Part shown: piece by piece, positions 47,241 to 55,565 of the stretch
Position numbering within the stretch: position 1 is the stretch's first letter
How the letters are laid out: each line of letters opens with the position of its first letter
Assembly: GCF_002727185.1 (NCBI RefSeq)
Contig: NZ_NIZW01000012.1
Coordinates: 124,001-188,000, forward strand
From: Rhodopirellula bahusiensis
Lineage (GTDB): Bacteria; Planctomycetota; Planctomycetia; Pirellulales; Pirellulaceae
DNA length: 64,000 nucleotides
Direction: 5' to 3'
Translations under genes and position numbers: made by a program
Notes under the pieces: model-generated
What the model saw: the letters and a program-made list of their open reading frames with translations, nothing else
Told to the model about the DNA's origin: nothing
Databases searched by the model: none

Positions 47241-47926
47241 TCATTACCATCGACGGCCCAGCCGGAGCAGGCAAAAGCAGCATCGCAAGACGCGTCGCGA
47301 GCGAACTTGGATTTGAGTTCCTTGATACCGGAGCGATGTATCGCGCCGTGACTTGGGGCGTCATGCAGCGTGGAATCGCCTGGGATGACGTCGAAGCGTT
47401 GGTTCAATTTGCCGACGCGGCTTGCTTGGTTTGGCAAGACGATCGCATCTACCTCGACGACCAAGACATCTCCGAAGAAATTCGTACGCCACAGGTCACC
47501 AGCCACATTCGACACCTGGCGGACCCACCCAAAATTCGCGAACGGATCACAGCTCAACAACGACGCATCGCCACGGGTCGCGACATCGTGACCGAAGGGC
47601 GTGACCAAGGCACCGAGGTATTCCCCGATGCACACTGCAAGATTTTCCTGACTGCGTCACCAGAAGAACGTGCCCGACGCCGGCAACAACAACTCGCTCA
47701 AAACGGACGAGCGATGACGGTGGAAGAAATCTTGACCGCGCAGAACCAACGTGATCTCGAAGACCGAATGCGTCCGGTCGGACGATTGCGAGCGGCCAGC
47801 GACGCAATCGTTCTCCAGACGGATGGCATGACTCCCGACGAAGTCCGCTTGGAAGTCCTGCGGTTGGTTCGCGAACGTCTGGAAGCCTCCGCAACCAACT
47901 CCGCTTCGGGCGGAACGTCCGCATGA
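47237..47926 (+). CDS. cmk: Cytidylate kinase
   Basis: The 229-residue enzyme phosphorylates CMP and dCMP. The P-loop is DGPAGAGKSSIARR (6-19); FLDTGAMYRAVTWG, VTEGRDQGTEVFPDA and the LID segment SPEERARRRQQQL are present. Its ATG overlaps the transglutaminase stop codon. The arrangement makes a housekeeping kinase depend on translation of an envelope operon. Confidence 0.93.
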   Translation: MIITIDGPAGAGKSSIARRVASELGFEFLDTGAMYRAVTWGVMQRGIAWDDVEALVQFADAACLVWQDDRIYLDDQDISEEIRTPQVTSHIRHLADPPKIRERITAQQRRIATGRDIVTEGRDQGTEVFPDAHCKIFLTASPEERARRRQQQLAQNGRAMTVEEILTAQNQRDLEDRMRPVGRLRAASDAIVLQTDGMTPDEVRLEVLRLVRERLEASATNSASGGTSA

Positions 47927-48462
47927 CCGCCTCTGGTGATCAACTGACCGAGCCTAGTGATCCTCGCGTGGTTGCATCCAACTTGATCACGCAACTGAAA
48001 CAATCGCAGCACCGTTTGATCCTGGCCGAAAGCTGCACCTGCGGCGCGGCCGCGGCCGCAATCGGAAGCGTCCCCGGTGCGTCCAACGTCTTTTGCGGCA
48101 GCGCGGTGACCTACCGAGAAACCACCAAGCAAGCGTGGCTGGGAATCACCGCAGCCGAATTGAAACAGCACACCGCCGAAAGCCAAGCCATCACGAACGC
48201 CATGGCAACCTCAGTTTTTGAGCGTACCCCCGACGCAACCATCTCCGCCGCCATCACAGGCCACCTCGGTCCCGACGCTCCACCCGCAGTGAACGGCATC
48301 ATCTTCATCGCCGTCCTTCAACGAGGTCGCGAACTCGAGCCGCAACGACTCGTCCTTCGCAGCTCCACCCGCCAGTCCCGACAAGCTGAAGCAACCGCCA
48401 ACCTCCTCATTGCAATCCAACGCCATTTGTCGTTGCCTGGACACATCCCGGTCAACGAATAG
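47923..48462 (+). CDS. pncC: CinA C-terminal domain protein (PncC-type nicotinamide-nucleotide amidase)
   Basis: A 179-residue stand-alone CinA-C domain, a family that deamidates nicotinamide mononucleotide. Conserved segments are LAESCTCGAAAAAIGSVPGAS (34-54), GSAVTYRETTKQAWLGI and ITGHLGPDAPPAVNGIIFIAV. The usual ESCTGG motif reads ESCTCG here, with Cys40 instead of Gly. The N-terminal MoCF domain of full CinA is absent. It overlaps cmk by four bases and ends the unit. Confidence 0.85.
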   Translation: MTASGDQLTEPSDPRVVASNLITQLKQSQHRLILAESCTCGAAAAAIGSVPGASNVFCGSAVTYRETTKQAWLGITAAELKQHTAESQAITNAMATSVFERTPDATISAAITGHLGPDAPPAVNGIIFIAVLQRGRELEPQRLVLRSSTRQSRQAEATANLLIAIQRHLSLPGHIPVNE

Positions 48463-48483
48463 CTGCTTCCCGATGACTCCTGC

Positions 48484-49011
48484 TTAGCGAAGCCGATGCT
48501 TCATCACTCGAAGCCCTGGGCCTCGGGTAACAACAGGAATCAGCTCAAAGTCAAAGCGTGCATAAAGCTTCACTGCCGCTTCGTTGGTTTCATCCACTAA
48601 CAGCAACAAGTATTCAGCCGGTTTCTTACGTTCACAATTGAGCTGATGTGCTTCAGAGATCAGATGATTCATGATTTGACGTGAGTATCGCCACTGCGCG
48701 TCCGGAGGCTGACCCTGAAACCGCTGGTCAATTCCCAGCATCGGAATGTAAAGCAGACTCGCATAACCACCGTCGGGCAATGGCCAACGCCACCGGACAG
48801 TCCCCACGGAACCGTAACCGACTACCTGGCCAGTCGCGTTTCGAAAGATCCAAACCTTGGTGCCATAGTTCGCGATGGACTCCATCGCGTCTGGCCCGAG
48901 AATCCACTCCGTGCAATATCGTCCGTGCTTGGTGTCACCACAAGAGAAGCCGACCAAGTCAACTTGGTCGGCTTCACAGAATTCGTCGGCATAAAGTTGG
49001 AACTCACTCAC
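48484..49011 (-). CDS. GNAT-family N-acetyltransferase
   Basis: The 175-residue product (GTG at 49011) shows a GNAT fold: FRNATGQVVGYGSVGTVRW (beta strands), an acetyl-CoA loop LGIDQRFQGQPP, and the C-terminal LLLVDETNEAAVKLYARFDFELIP. The GTG lies eight bases inside the upstream XRE regulator gene; a longer in-frame start at 49083 lies deeper in that gene and lacks conserved sequence. As the last gene of an operon with an XRE regulator it could be a toxin-type or modifying acetyltransferase; the substrate is unknown. Confidence 0.75.
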   Translation of the reverse strand: MSEFQLYADEFCEADQVDLVGFSCGDTKHGRYCTEWILGPDAMESIANYGTKVWIFRNATGQVVGYGSVGTVRWRWPLPDGGYASLLYIPMLGIDQRFQGQPPDAQWRYSRQIMNHLISEAHQLNCERKKPAEYLLLLVDETNEAAVKLYARFDFELIPVVTRGPGLRVMKHRLR

Positions 49012-49705
49012 CGTTTTGCTTTGCTTCCTTCCATGAAGGCAAACGCTTGCCGCGACTGGCCGATTGAGACTGCGAGTCATCACGCAAAGCGTTCGCCATT
49101 TCTTCGCTCATCACTTGCCCATCGCGACCAAAATCGACAACGGAATCCAAGTAATCAACGACTTCAATGTCCGGCCACAATTCGCGTATATCAACCTGCA
49201 ACGCGACTGCAATCTTCTCAAGCGTTACACGCTGCGGGCGACACTTACGATTCAGCATCTGAGAGATCGCTGGCTGGGTGCATTCGATACGTTCGGCAAG
49301 TTGTTTTTGAGTGATGTGCTTGGCCTTCATGATTGCTCGAAGTCGATCAGCGAACTGAGCCTCTTGTGAATCCATCTTCTCGACTTCGGCTTGCAGAACA
49401 GGAAACTTCTCTGCGGCCCCCGCTTCGGACTGCGCAAGGTCCATGCCGTAGCGGCCCTCTGTGTCGGGCAACAAACGAAACTGATCCAACAGCGTGTGCC
49501 ATGCTCGGCCCTTGTCACCAGAAAGAGACTCAGGGTCTTCAATGATCGCCATCAGCCGTTCCGAATTGGCCCGAAGCTGATCGCTGCACTCGGTCAGCGC
49601 AGCAATGAACGCTTGCTGTTGGGTCCCGTGCAGCGAAAGGATCATCCGCATCAGAGACGTGTTCGTGTTTTCGAGTGGCGCGTCGGGAGTTTCAGTTGTG
49701 CTCAT
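49004..49705 (-). CDS. XRE-family transcriptional regulator with a helical N-terminal extension
   Basis: The 233-residue protein has a helix-turn-helix of the Cro/CI type at about 117-175 (FADRLRAIMKAKHITQKQLAERI and TQPAISQMLNRK). The first 115 residues are helical and unrelated to simple XRE proteins, and a Ser-rich tail follows. It sits between a 103-residue gene (four-base overlap) and the GNAT gene (eight-base overlap). It likely autoregulates this operon and may also influence the divergent ABC-3C genes, which is inference. Confidence 0.82.
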   Translation of the reverse strand: MSTTETPDAPLENTNTSLMRMILSLHGTQQQAFIAALTECSDQLRANSERLMAIIEDPESLSGDKGRAWHTLLDQFRLLPDTEGRYGMDLAQSEAGAAEKFPVLQAEVEKMDSQEAQFADRLRAIMKAKHITQKQLAERIECTQPAISQMLNRKCRPQRVTLEKIAVALQVDIRELWPDIEVVDYLDSVVDFGRDGQVMSEEMANALRDDSQSQSASRGKRLPSWKEAKQNGE

Positions 49706-50013
49706 GATGTCGTCTCCACTTCAGGCAATCCAAACGGGTTGTCGTGGCGAATGTGCATCCGCTCCAGCGCGACGTTCAATCGCATCTGACGGATTTCAAT
49801 CAAAATGTCGGTCACTGGTTCGCCAATTCGGCGAACGTTGTGGTCAAACACACGATCCTCACCAGGCTCCCACCACTGCAACTTCAACGCCTTCCGCCGC
49901 AATCGTGCTCGCCCAGTCAGGCGTGGCAAGATCCCATGGGCATCACGGAAAGCAGACAAACAAATCCGCACTTCGTGCCGCGGAGGAATTTCAGGAGGTC
50001 GCAAATCTTCCAT
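49702..50013 (-). CDS. Small hypothetical protein, first gene of the XRE-GNAT operon
   Basis: A 103-residue, Arg-rich protein (for example LTGRARLRRKALKLQWW and NVALERMHIRHDN) with no signal peptide. ATG 50013 is chosen because a candidate promoter lies just upstream; longer in-frame starts would extend through that promoter. Its stop overlaps the XRE start by four bases. No family recognised. Confidence 0.6.
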   Translation of the reverse strand: MEDLRPPEIPPRHEVRICLSAFRDAHGILPRLTGRARLRRKALKLQWWEPGEDRVFDHNVRRIGEPVTDILIEIRQMRLNVALERMHIRHDNPFGLPEVETTS

Positions 50014-50028
50014 CGGCTTGATATAACA

Positions 50029-50057
50029 AAAATATAAGATGAAGTTCCGTTTGGCAA
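50029..50057 (-). promoter_or_regulatory. Candidate promoter of the 103-aa/XRE/GNAT operon
   Basis: On the minus strand TTGCCA (50052-50057) and TATTTT (50029-50034) are 17 bases apart. The short AT-rich patch is unusual for this region. The -10 box is only about 16 bases before the ATG at 50013, so the transcript would have a very short leader. Confidence 0.4.
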
Positions 50058-50276
50058 GGTGTTTTTCCGCCTTTTGCAATGAACTCGCCGTCGCGATAGC
50101 AGTTACAGCGAAGAATTTGCTCGAATGCGAGTTGGCTGAACGGCTAGTCAGTCGCGGAATCTTAGAAACGTGTCGCTTTGTAAGAGGCAGACCGGCAATG
50201 CACAGCGACAGCGGCTGGTTGACCAGTGGTGTCAGCCGCAAGCCTCAAGATGAGTTCATGAACCAGGAATCACTCG

Positions 50277-51188
50277 ATGGATCGTTATCAACGAAACTAC
50301 CTCCGACTGATGGCACGAGATGACTATCGGGAAAAGAAACGACAGGTGTTTCAAGATTGGGTTGGGCAATTGTTGAAGAAAGCGCTCAAAGGTGACTACG
50401 AGAATATCCGTCTAACGCAGGGCGACGGCGGCTTAGACGGAATCATCCTAAGCGAGTCGGCTGTCGTCGCTGTGTTCGCACCGCGAAGGGCCACGCAATC
50501 TGAACTGGAGAAGAAGATTGCGTCCGACTTCGCAGCGGCAGAACAAACCCTGAAGGAACGTAAGGTCGTATTGAAAAAATTGGTTTTTGTCCACAACGAT
50601 GAGGGGCTGACCAAGGGTGTGGGGACGCTGATGATGCAGCTTCAGCAAGACAAGCCGGGAGTGAAGATCGAAATCTGGACGTTTGAAAACCTCTGGACAC
50701 TGATGCAATCGCTTTCCGAAGATGAGATCCAGGACCTGCTTGGCCTGGCCCCAACCTCCCAAATGTTAGAGAAACTGGAGATGCCTTCGATTCGGGAGGT
50801 GATCGAACATCTGGTGTCCGTTCAAGCCGAACCGCCCGCAGTGGGAGAGCTGACAATACCTGACCCCGGCAAGCTGCAATACAATGAACTGAGTGAAACG
50901 TGTCGGGATTTGCTTCGTGTTGGCCGTTCCAAGCACGCTTTAGTAGCACGCTACTTGGAAGGGATGACGGATTTGCGGACTGGCGAGGCAATCGCCGAAG
51001 GATTCCGCCGGAAATACGCGTCCTGCCGAGCGGGCGGGATGCTGCCGGATGACACCTTCGAGACACTGTGGCATTTCGCTGGCGGTGACCACTTCACGAC
51101 ACCATTCCAGCATGCGGCGGTCACTGCCGTGCTGTCCCACTTTTTCCACACCTGCGACATCTTTGAAAACGCACGCGATTCCTCATGA
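50277..51188 (+). CDS. ABC-three-component system effector: nuclease-like N-domain plus C-terminal helical domain
   Basis: The 303-residue product begins with a helix (REKKRQVFQDWVGQLLKKAL) and the motif LTQGDGGLDGIIL (46-58) followed by a strand VVAVFAPRR (63-71). This layout is that of restriction-endonuclease-like folds (Mrr/Vsr type), but the second half of the catalytic motif, usually Q/E-x-K or a Tyr-Ala-Pro variant, is changed to VFAP. Residues about 195-300 form a helical domain typical of ABC-3C effector C-termini. Ribosome site AGGA lies eight bases upstream. The next gene overlaps by four bases. Assignment rests on motif and gene order. Confidence 0.75.
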   Translation: MDRYQRNYLRLMARDDYREKKRQVFQDWVGQLLKKALKGDYENIRLTQGDGGLDGIILSESAVVAVFAPRRATQSELEKKIASDFAAAEQTLKERKVVLKKLVFVHNDEGLTKGVGTLMMQLQQDKPGVKIEIWTFENLWTLMQSLSEDEIQDLLGLAPTSQMLEKLEMPSIREVIEHLVSVQAEPPAVGELTIPDPGKLQYNELSETCRDLLRVGRSKHALVARYLEGMTDLRTGEAIAEGFRRKYASCRAGGMLPDDTFETLWHFAGGDHFTTPFQHAAVTAVLSHFFHTCDIFENARDSS

Positions 51189-51430
51189 TCCTTCCAACGA
51201 AACATCTGCCGACCGAACGTTCGCTGATTGCAATTGGCGCAGACATTGTTGGTCTATTGGATGAACCAAAATCGGTTTCCAAGCTTTGGCTGGATTTTCA
51301 GAAACTGAATGAGCAACGGAATCTGCGTCTAACTTTCGATTGGTTCACCTTGGCTATCGCGATGCTCTACGCAATTGACGCGGTTGAGCAATCGGATCAT
51401 CGCCTGCTCCGGCGCGAGGTGACGCAGTGA
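51185..51430 (+). CDS. ABC-three-component system middle component
   Basis: This 81-residue protein starts MILPTKHLPTERSLIAIGADI and has a helical, winged-helix-like body (LDEPKSVSKLWLDFQKLNE, then FDWFTLAIAMLYAIDAVE). The N-terminal LPTKHLPxxRSL pattern fits the middle-component 6 (MC6) family found between effector and ATPase in ABC-3C loci. It overlaps both neighbours by four bases. It probably bridges the effector to the ATPase. Confidence 0.72.
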   Translation: MILPTKHLPTERSLIAIGADIVGLLDEPKSVSKLWLDFQKLNEQRNLRLTFDWFTLAIAMLYAIDAVEQSDHRLLRREVTQ

Positions 51431-53178
51431 TCCATCAAGTGACCAGCTCACTGGACACTTTCAAGTCCATTCGCCTGAAACCAGGGCTAAACTTGATCGT
51501 TGCAGAGAAGAGCAAGGGAGCGACTGAACGACAGACGCGAAATGGTTCGGGAAAAACAAGTCTCGTTCGAATCATCGACTTCTTGCTAGGGTCAAAATGC
51601 GATGGCGATTCAATTTTTCGATCGCAGTCGCTCGCGGACGAACAATTCACATTGTCTTTTGACCTCGGTGGTCACCGTACTTCAGCAACTCGTACGGGCA
51701 ACGAAAAGAACCGAATCGTTGTTGACGGGGTGTACGATGATTGGCCGATCGAGCCGAAACTCCACAAGGAAAGCGGAGAGTATCGGATCAGTAAGACGAA
51801 CTGGTGCAGTGTCCTCGGATCGCTGATGTTCGATTTGCCGGTTGATATCGAATCCTACGGGCCGACCTTTCGCGCCATGATCTCTTATTTCGTCCGACGC
51901 GAATCGAGCGGTGCTTTCCAAGAGGCTCAGAAGCAATCTTCTCAACAGCAGAACTGGGATGTCCAAACCAATCTTTCCTATTTATTCGGGCTCGATTGGG
52001 AAATCCCGCACGCCTTGCAACAGGTACGTTTGAAAGAAAAGTCTCTTGCGACATTGAGGAAGGAAGCGAAAGGCGGTGCATTGGGCGCGCTAATCGGAAA
52101 CATTGGTGAGTTGCGTACTCGCTTGGCGGTTGCTGAAAAAGAAGCGAACCGATTGAAATCGGAGCTAGAGGGATTTCAGGTCCTGCCGGAGTATCACGAA
52201 CTTGAAAAAGAAGCCTCAGCGCTTGCGATCCGTATCTCCGAGTTGACAAGTGAGAATACGCTCGACCTGGAACGAGTGGAGTCGCTGACAAGCCAATTGG
52301 AGGTGGAACGATCAACCGATGACTCCTTGCTAGAAAGCGTTTACCGCGAGGTTGGGATTGTACTTCCAGAATTGGTAACCAAACGCTTGGACGATGTGAG
52401 AAAATTTCATGCGGCGATCATTCAAAATCGACGCATCCACCTTCAGAGCGAAATCGACGACGCAAAGGCTTCAATTGATCGTCGTGATGCCGAGAAAGAA
52501 CAACTGGATGATCGTCGCCTCGAAATCATGACGACCTTAAATAGCCATGGAGCCCTTGATCAATTCTCGAAGCTGCAGGAGGAATTGTCTCGCCAGCAGG
52601 CAACAGTTGAAGAACTGAAGAAGAAGGTCGCATTGGCGAGACAGCTTGATTCCGAAACGACCGAACTGACGATCGAACGAGCGAAGATCAAGCAGCGTCT
52701 TACGACGGACCTCGACGAGAAAGCTGATACACTCAACGACTCGATTGTGATCTTCGAGGAATTCTCGAAGCTGATTTCAGACCACGAAGGAAGTCTCGTC
52801 ATCGAACCGAAGGAAAATGGCCCTGAATTCGCGGTCAACGTCGAGGGCAAAGAGAGCAAGGGAATTCGTAGTATGCAAATCTTCTGCTTCGATATGACGC
52901 TTGCAGTGCTTTGGTCGAAGCGAAATGCGGGGCCAGGTTTCCTGGTTCACGACAGTCATTTGTTTGATGGAATGGACAGTCGACAGGTTGCTCGTGCCAT
53001 CGAAATCGGAGCCAGTCAGTCCAAACAGCATGGCTTCCAATACATAATTTGCATTAACTCCGACCAGCTGGAAGCAGCGGAATTCGCAAACGAATTCGAT
53101 CCCGCACCATACCGAAACTCAGTTGAGATCACTGACGCATCGGAGACAGGTGGGCTCTTTGGAATGAGGATCAAGTGA
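51427..53178 (+). CDS. DUF2326-type coiled-coil ABC ATPase of an ABC-3C system
   Basis: The 583-residue product (GTG start, GTGA overlap) is an SMC/RecN-like ATPase. Walker A is NGSGKTS (39-45, K43), a long coiled coil spans about 200-435, and the C-terminal DUF2326 half carries the Walker B region GFLVHDSHLFDGMD (504-517, D509) and the core IICINSDQLE. DUF2326 ATPases are the motor of ABC-3C conflict systems, thought to sense invading nucleoprotein and activate the partner effector. No transmembrane segment is present, so it acts in the cytoplasm. Confidence 0.85.
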   Translation: MIHQVTSSLDTFKSIRLKPGLNLIVAEKSKGATERQTRNGSGKTSLVRIIDFLLGSKCDGDSIFRSQSLADEQFTLSFDLGGHRTSATRTGNEKNRIVVDGVYDDWPIEPKLHKESGEYRISKTNWCSVLGSLMFDLPVDIESYGPTFRAMISYFVRRESSGAFQEAQKQSSQQQNWDVQTNLSYLFGLDWEIPHALQQVRLKEKSLATLRKEAKGGALGALIGNIGELRTRLAVAEKEANRLKSELEGFQVLPEYHELEKEASALAIRISELTSENTLDLERVESLTSQLEVERSTDDSLLESVYREVGIVLPELVTKRLDDVRKFHAAIIQNRRIHLQSEIDDAKASIDRRDAEKEQLDDRRLEIMTTLNSHGALDQFSKLQEELSRQQATVEELKKKVALARQLDSETTELTIERAKIKQRLTTDLDEKADTLNDSIVIFEEFSKLISDHEGSLVIEPKENGPEFAVNVEGKESKGIRSMQIFCFDMTLAVLWSKRNAGPGFLVHDSHLFDGMDSRQVARAIEIGASQSKQHGFQYIICINSDQLEAAEFANEFDPAPYRNSVEITDASETGGLFGMRIK

Positions 53179-53415
53179 AAGTGCTTTGCAGCTCGACTGT
53201 CGGATGGAGCGGAAATTGGAAACCTCGCTACGAGCGTGAAACCAGTTCAACCAGGTCTCACGTAAATTTCGACCACCGTTTCGGCAGAACAGCCAAAAGT
53301 CCAGGGCACATGTTCGAACAATGAATGGCATTCCTGAGACGACCCGTTGAATCGCTTTCGGCTGACGCGGCCATCCTTCATGCCAACGAGCGTCCGGAGT
53401 TTGCTCAGACGTCGT

Positions 53416-55260
53416 TCACATCGGCGAAATCATGATCGCGCATCCGCCTCCAGCACCCATGGTCGCCGTCAACTTGCTGTTCGAGGTGACCTGGCGCGAC
53501 TGGATGATCACCTGCTTTTTATCGTCTGGATCTTCCGCGTAGATTTTGGCGACAAACTCCCCTGGGCCCAGGAAATCGAGCGGGATGTCGAGGCTTCGAG
53601 CTTCGTTGACAATCGATCCAACGAACCACCGATCACCCTTTCGTCTGGCGACCGTCATGTAGCTCCCGATGGATCCCTGGACCACCTTCGAGTCATCCCA
53701 CGTCGTCGGCATCTCCTTCCAGAATTCAAGTTCAGGATAACGATTCTCAGGATATCGATCGGCCTGGTCGTACCAATGCAGATATTGCAGCGGACTGTAG
53801 AAGACGACTCCCAAAGCAAGCTGGAACGAACGGCTGACGACACGCCCATTCAAATAACAGGGCGTGTAGTCGCCAGCCCCAGCGATCATGCGAGCAAACG
53901 AGGTGGTCAAAACATTCTTCGGAGGATTCCCCTTCTCTGGCAATTCCTCATTCCCAAGGATCCCTTCGACCGTCAGCACATGTGGGTAGGTGCGCTCGAT
54001 CCCGGTCAACCGAAAGTTGTCATGGATATCAACGATCAGTTTGTATTTCGCGGCTTTCTCGATCGCATCGTACAAGAATTCCATGTCAGACTGGCTCTTC
54101 CAATCAACAAACCCCATCTTGACCCCGCGAATCCCCCATTCCTGATACGTCTGAAATGTTTTATCCAGGTCGTATCCTGACATGGCAATTTTGTTGATGT
54201 AACAGATCAGCCCAATGCCATGTTCGTTTGCGTAGCGAATCGTTTCCTGCATGTCGATCGAAGCAATGACCGTCAGAGGGTTCGAATCGGCGTCGCGTTC
54301 CGGTCCATACCAGCCGGCGTCATAGTGCACATATTGGTACTTGTTCGCCGCGGCGTAGTCGACAATCGCTTTTGCACCCTTTGTCGTCAGGCTGCTTCGC
54401 CATACCTTCCCAGGTTGGATCCATGCCGTGTCGCTCAGTTTAGACGGCGGCGAAAGATTCTGAAGCAAGTAGTGATTCTCAACCAAGGTCCCGGGATGTT
54501 CCGCCACCATGATCACTCGCCAAGGAGTCGTCAGTGACTTGTTCGCCGATACGGTCCCGCTTCGAAACCGCGTGACCAGTTGATTTTCACCGGATCGATT
54601 CAGCATCATGGGAGCGTAGCGCCCAATGCTTCCTGCTTCTGCGATCGCCACAAAATGCGATCCGGTTTCGACCAGCAGCGGACGAACGGAATGGCCCGGC
54701 ATCTCAGAGAGTCGCAGTTTGGAATACCGTGCCTGCGGATAGTCATCCCAGTAGACAAAGTGATCGCCGGTGAACTGAAAGTGTGTGTCTTCTGATTTCA
54801 GTTCCAACTCATCGATCCCTTCCTGCGGCGGAATCGCGTAGCGAAAAGCGACCCCTTCGTCGTACGCCCGGAATGTCAATTCGAGCCTTTGTGTTTCGTC
54901 GGTTGCCCCGCGAAGTTGAATCACACACCCATTGTACGAATCAGGGTAGGAAGCTCTTGAACCGACCACGGGAACCCAACTCCCGTTTTCAGATTCGGTC
55001 CGCTTGCTGTCGACAACGAACCGATCACCGAGTTGGTCCCCATCAAGGACCAAGGCAAGCCTGGAGTTGACAAGAATGGCGACGTCTCGAAACGCGACGC
55101 TGTAGTGCGGCACACCTTCCAGGAGTGAAAACTGAATCGAATGATCTCCGGATGGAGACACGATCGTCATCTCTTCGGCGGCCCAATTGCAGTTCGACGC
55201 AGAGAGAAGCAACCAAAACGCGATCGGAAAGGAAGCCAGCTTTGGTATTGAGATCATCAT
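53416..55260 (-). CDS. Glycoside hydrolase family 97 (alpha-glucosidase/alpha-galactosidase type)
   Basis: The 614-residue product has a signal peptide (about 1-27), an N-terminal beta-sandwich (about 30-270, IVSPSGDHSIQFSLLEG) and a TIM barrel with YQYVHYDAGWYGPERD near 312-327, GVKMGFVDWKSQSDMEFLYDA near 374-394, and IHDNFRLTGIERTYPHVLTVEGILGNE near 407-433. GH97 includes SusB-like alpha-glucosidases and retaining alpha-galactosidases; the Asp in GFVDWK is the likely nucleophile of a retaining member. It acts outside the cytoplasm. No other glycan-use genes adjoin it. Confidence 0.9.
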   Translation of the reverse strand: MMISIPKLASFPIAFWLLLSASNCNWAAEEMTIVSPSGDHSIQFSLLEGVPHYSVAFRDVAILVNSRLALVLDGDQLGDRFVVDSKRTESENGSWVPVVGSRASYPDSYNGCVIQLRGATDETQRLELTFRAYDEGVAFRYAIPPQEGIDELELKSEDTHFQFTGDHFVYWDDYPQARYSKLRLSEMPGHSVRPLLVETGSHFVAIAEAGSIGRYAPMMLNRSGENQLVTRFRSGTVSANKSLTTPWRVIMVAEHPGTLVENHYLLQNLSPPSKLSDTAWIQPGKVWRSSLTTKGAKAIVDYAAANKYQYVHYDAGWYGPERDADSNPLTVIASIDMQETIRYANEHGIGLICYINKIAMSGYDLDKTFQTYQEWGIRGVKMGFVDWKSQSDMEFLYDAIEKAAKYKLIVDIHDNFRLTGIERTYPHVLTVEGILGNEELPEKGNPPKNVLTTSFARMIAGAGDYTPCYLNGRVVSRSFQLALGVVFYSPLQYLHWYDQADRYPENRYPELEFWKEMPTTWDDSKVVQGSIGSYMTVARRKGDRWFVGSIVNEARSLDIPLDFLGPGEFVAKIYAEDPDDKKQVIIQSRQVTSNSKLTATMGAGGGCAIMISPM

Positions 55261-55565
55261 TCAGGCGAAACACTGGTTAACAAATTTTTCTGAGCGCTCG
55301 CCCGACAGCGGCGAGCGAGGCGAAGACCAAATCGGAACAGGCAAACTTGATCTTACCGTGACGCCAAACGGCGACACTTTGTGATTCAGCCGTTTCACAA
55401 GATTGGTTTCGTGATCGGCTTCGCAATCCAAACACTGTTGGCTCAGAAAACCAGCCCGCGCTGGTCGTATGTAGCGAGACTCCCCAAGAACCCCGGATCT
55501 TGGTGAATCCGGGGTTTTGGGGCACGGCGTTTTGATCGCAGGCTGAAAGCCTATGCCACTTTGGC
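55261..55565. other. Hairpin-rich spacer between two leftward genes
   Basis: This 305-base gap contains three inverted repeats: 55295-55317 (8-base stem CGCTCGCC/GGCGAGCG), 55450-55465 (6-base stem ACCAGC/GCTGGT) and 55482-55522 (long hairpin). The rest shows no coding or RNA-gene signal. Confidence 0.6.
55482..55522. terminator. Long GC-rich hairpin, possible terminator of the oxidoreductase gene
   Basis: The left arm (55482-55498) pairs with the right arm (55507-55522) in a 16-base-pair stem (CCCCAA + AACCCCGGAT with one bulged G) around an eight-base loop. It lies 43 bases past the stop of the leftward oxidoreductase gene. There is no T-run, so it may act as a processing or stability element instead. 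Confidence 0.45.

Noticed and set aside
50039-50323. 94-codon plus-strand frame upstream of the ABC-3C effector
   Set aside because: It spans the divergent promoter region, overlaps the effector start and has no recognisable features.
53347-54180. 277-codon plus-strand frame overlapping GH97
   Set aside because: It is antisense to a clear GH97 coding region and shows no domain.
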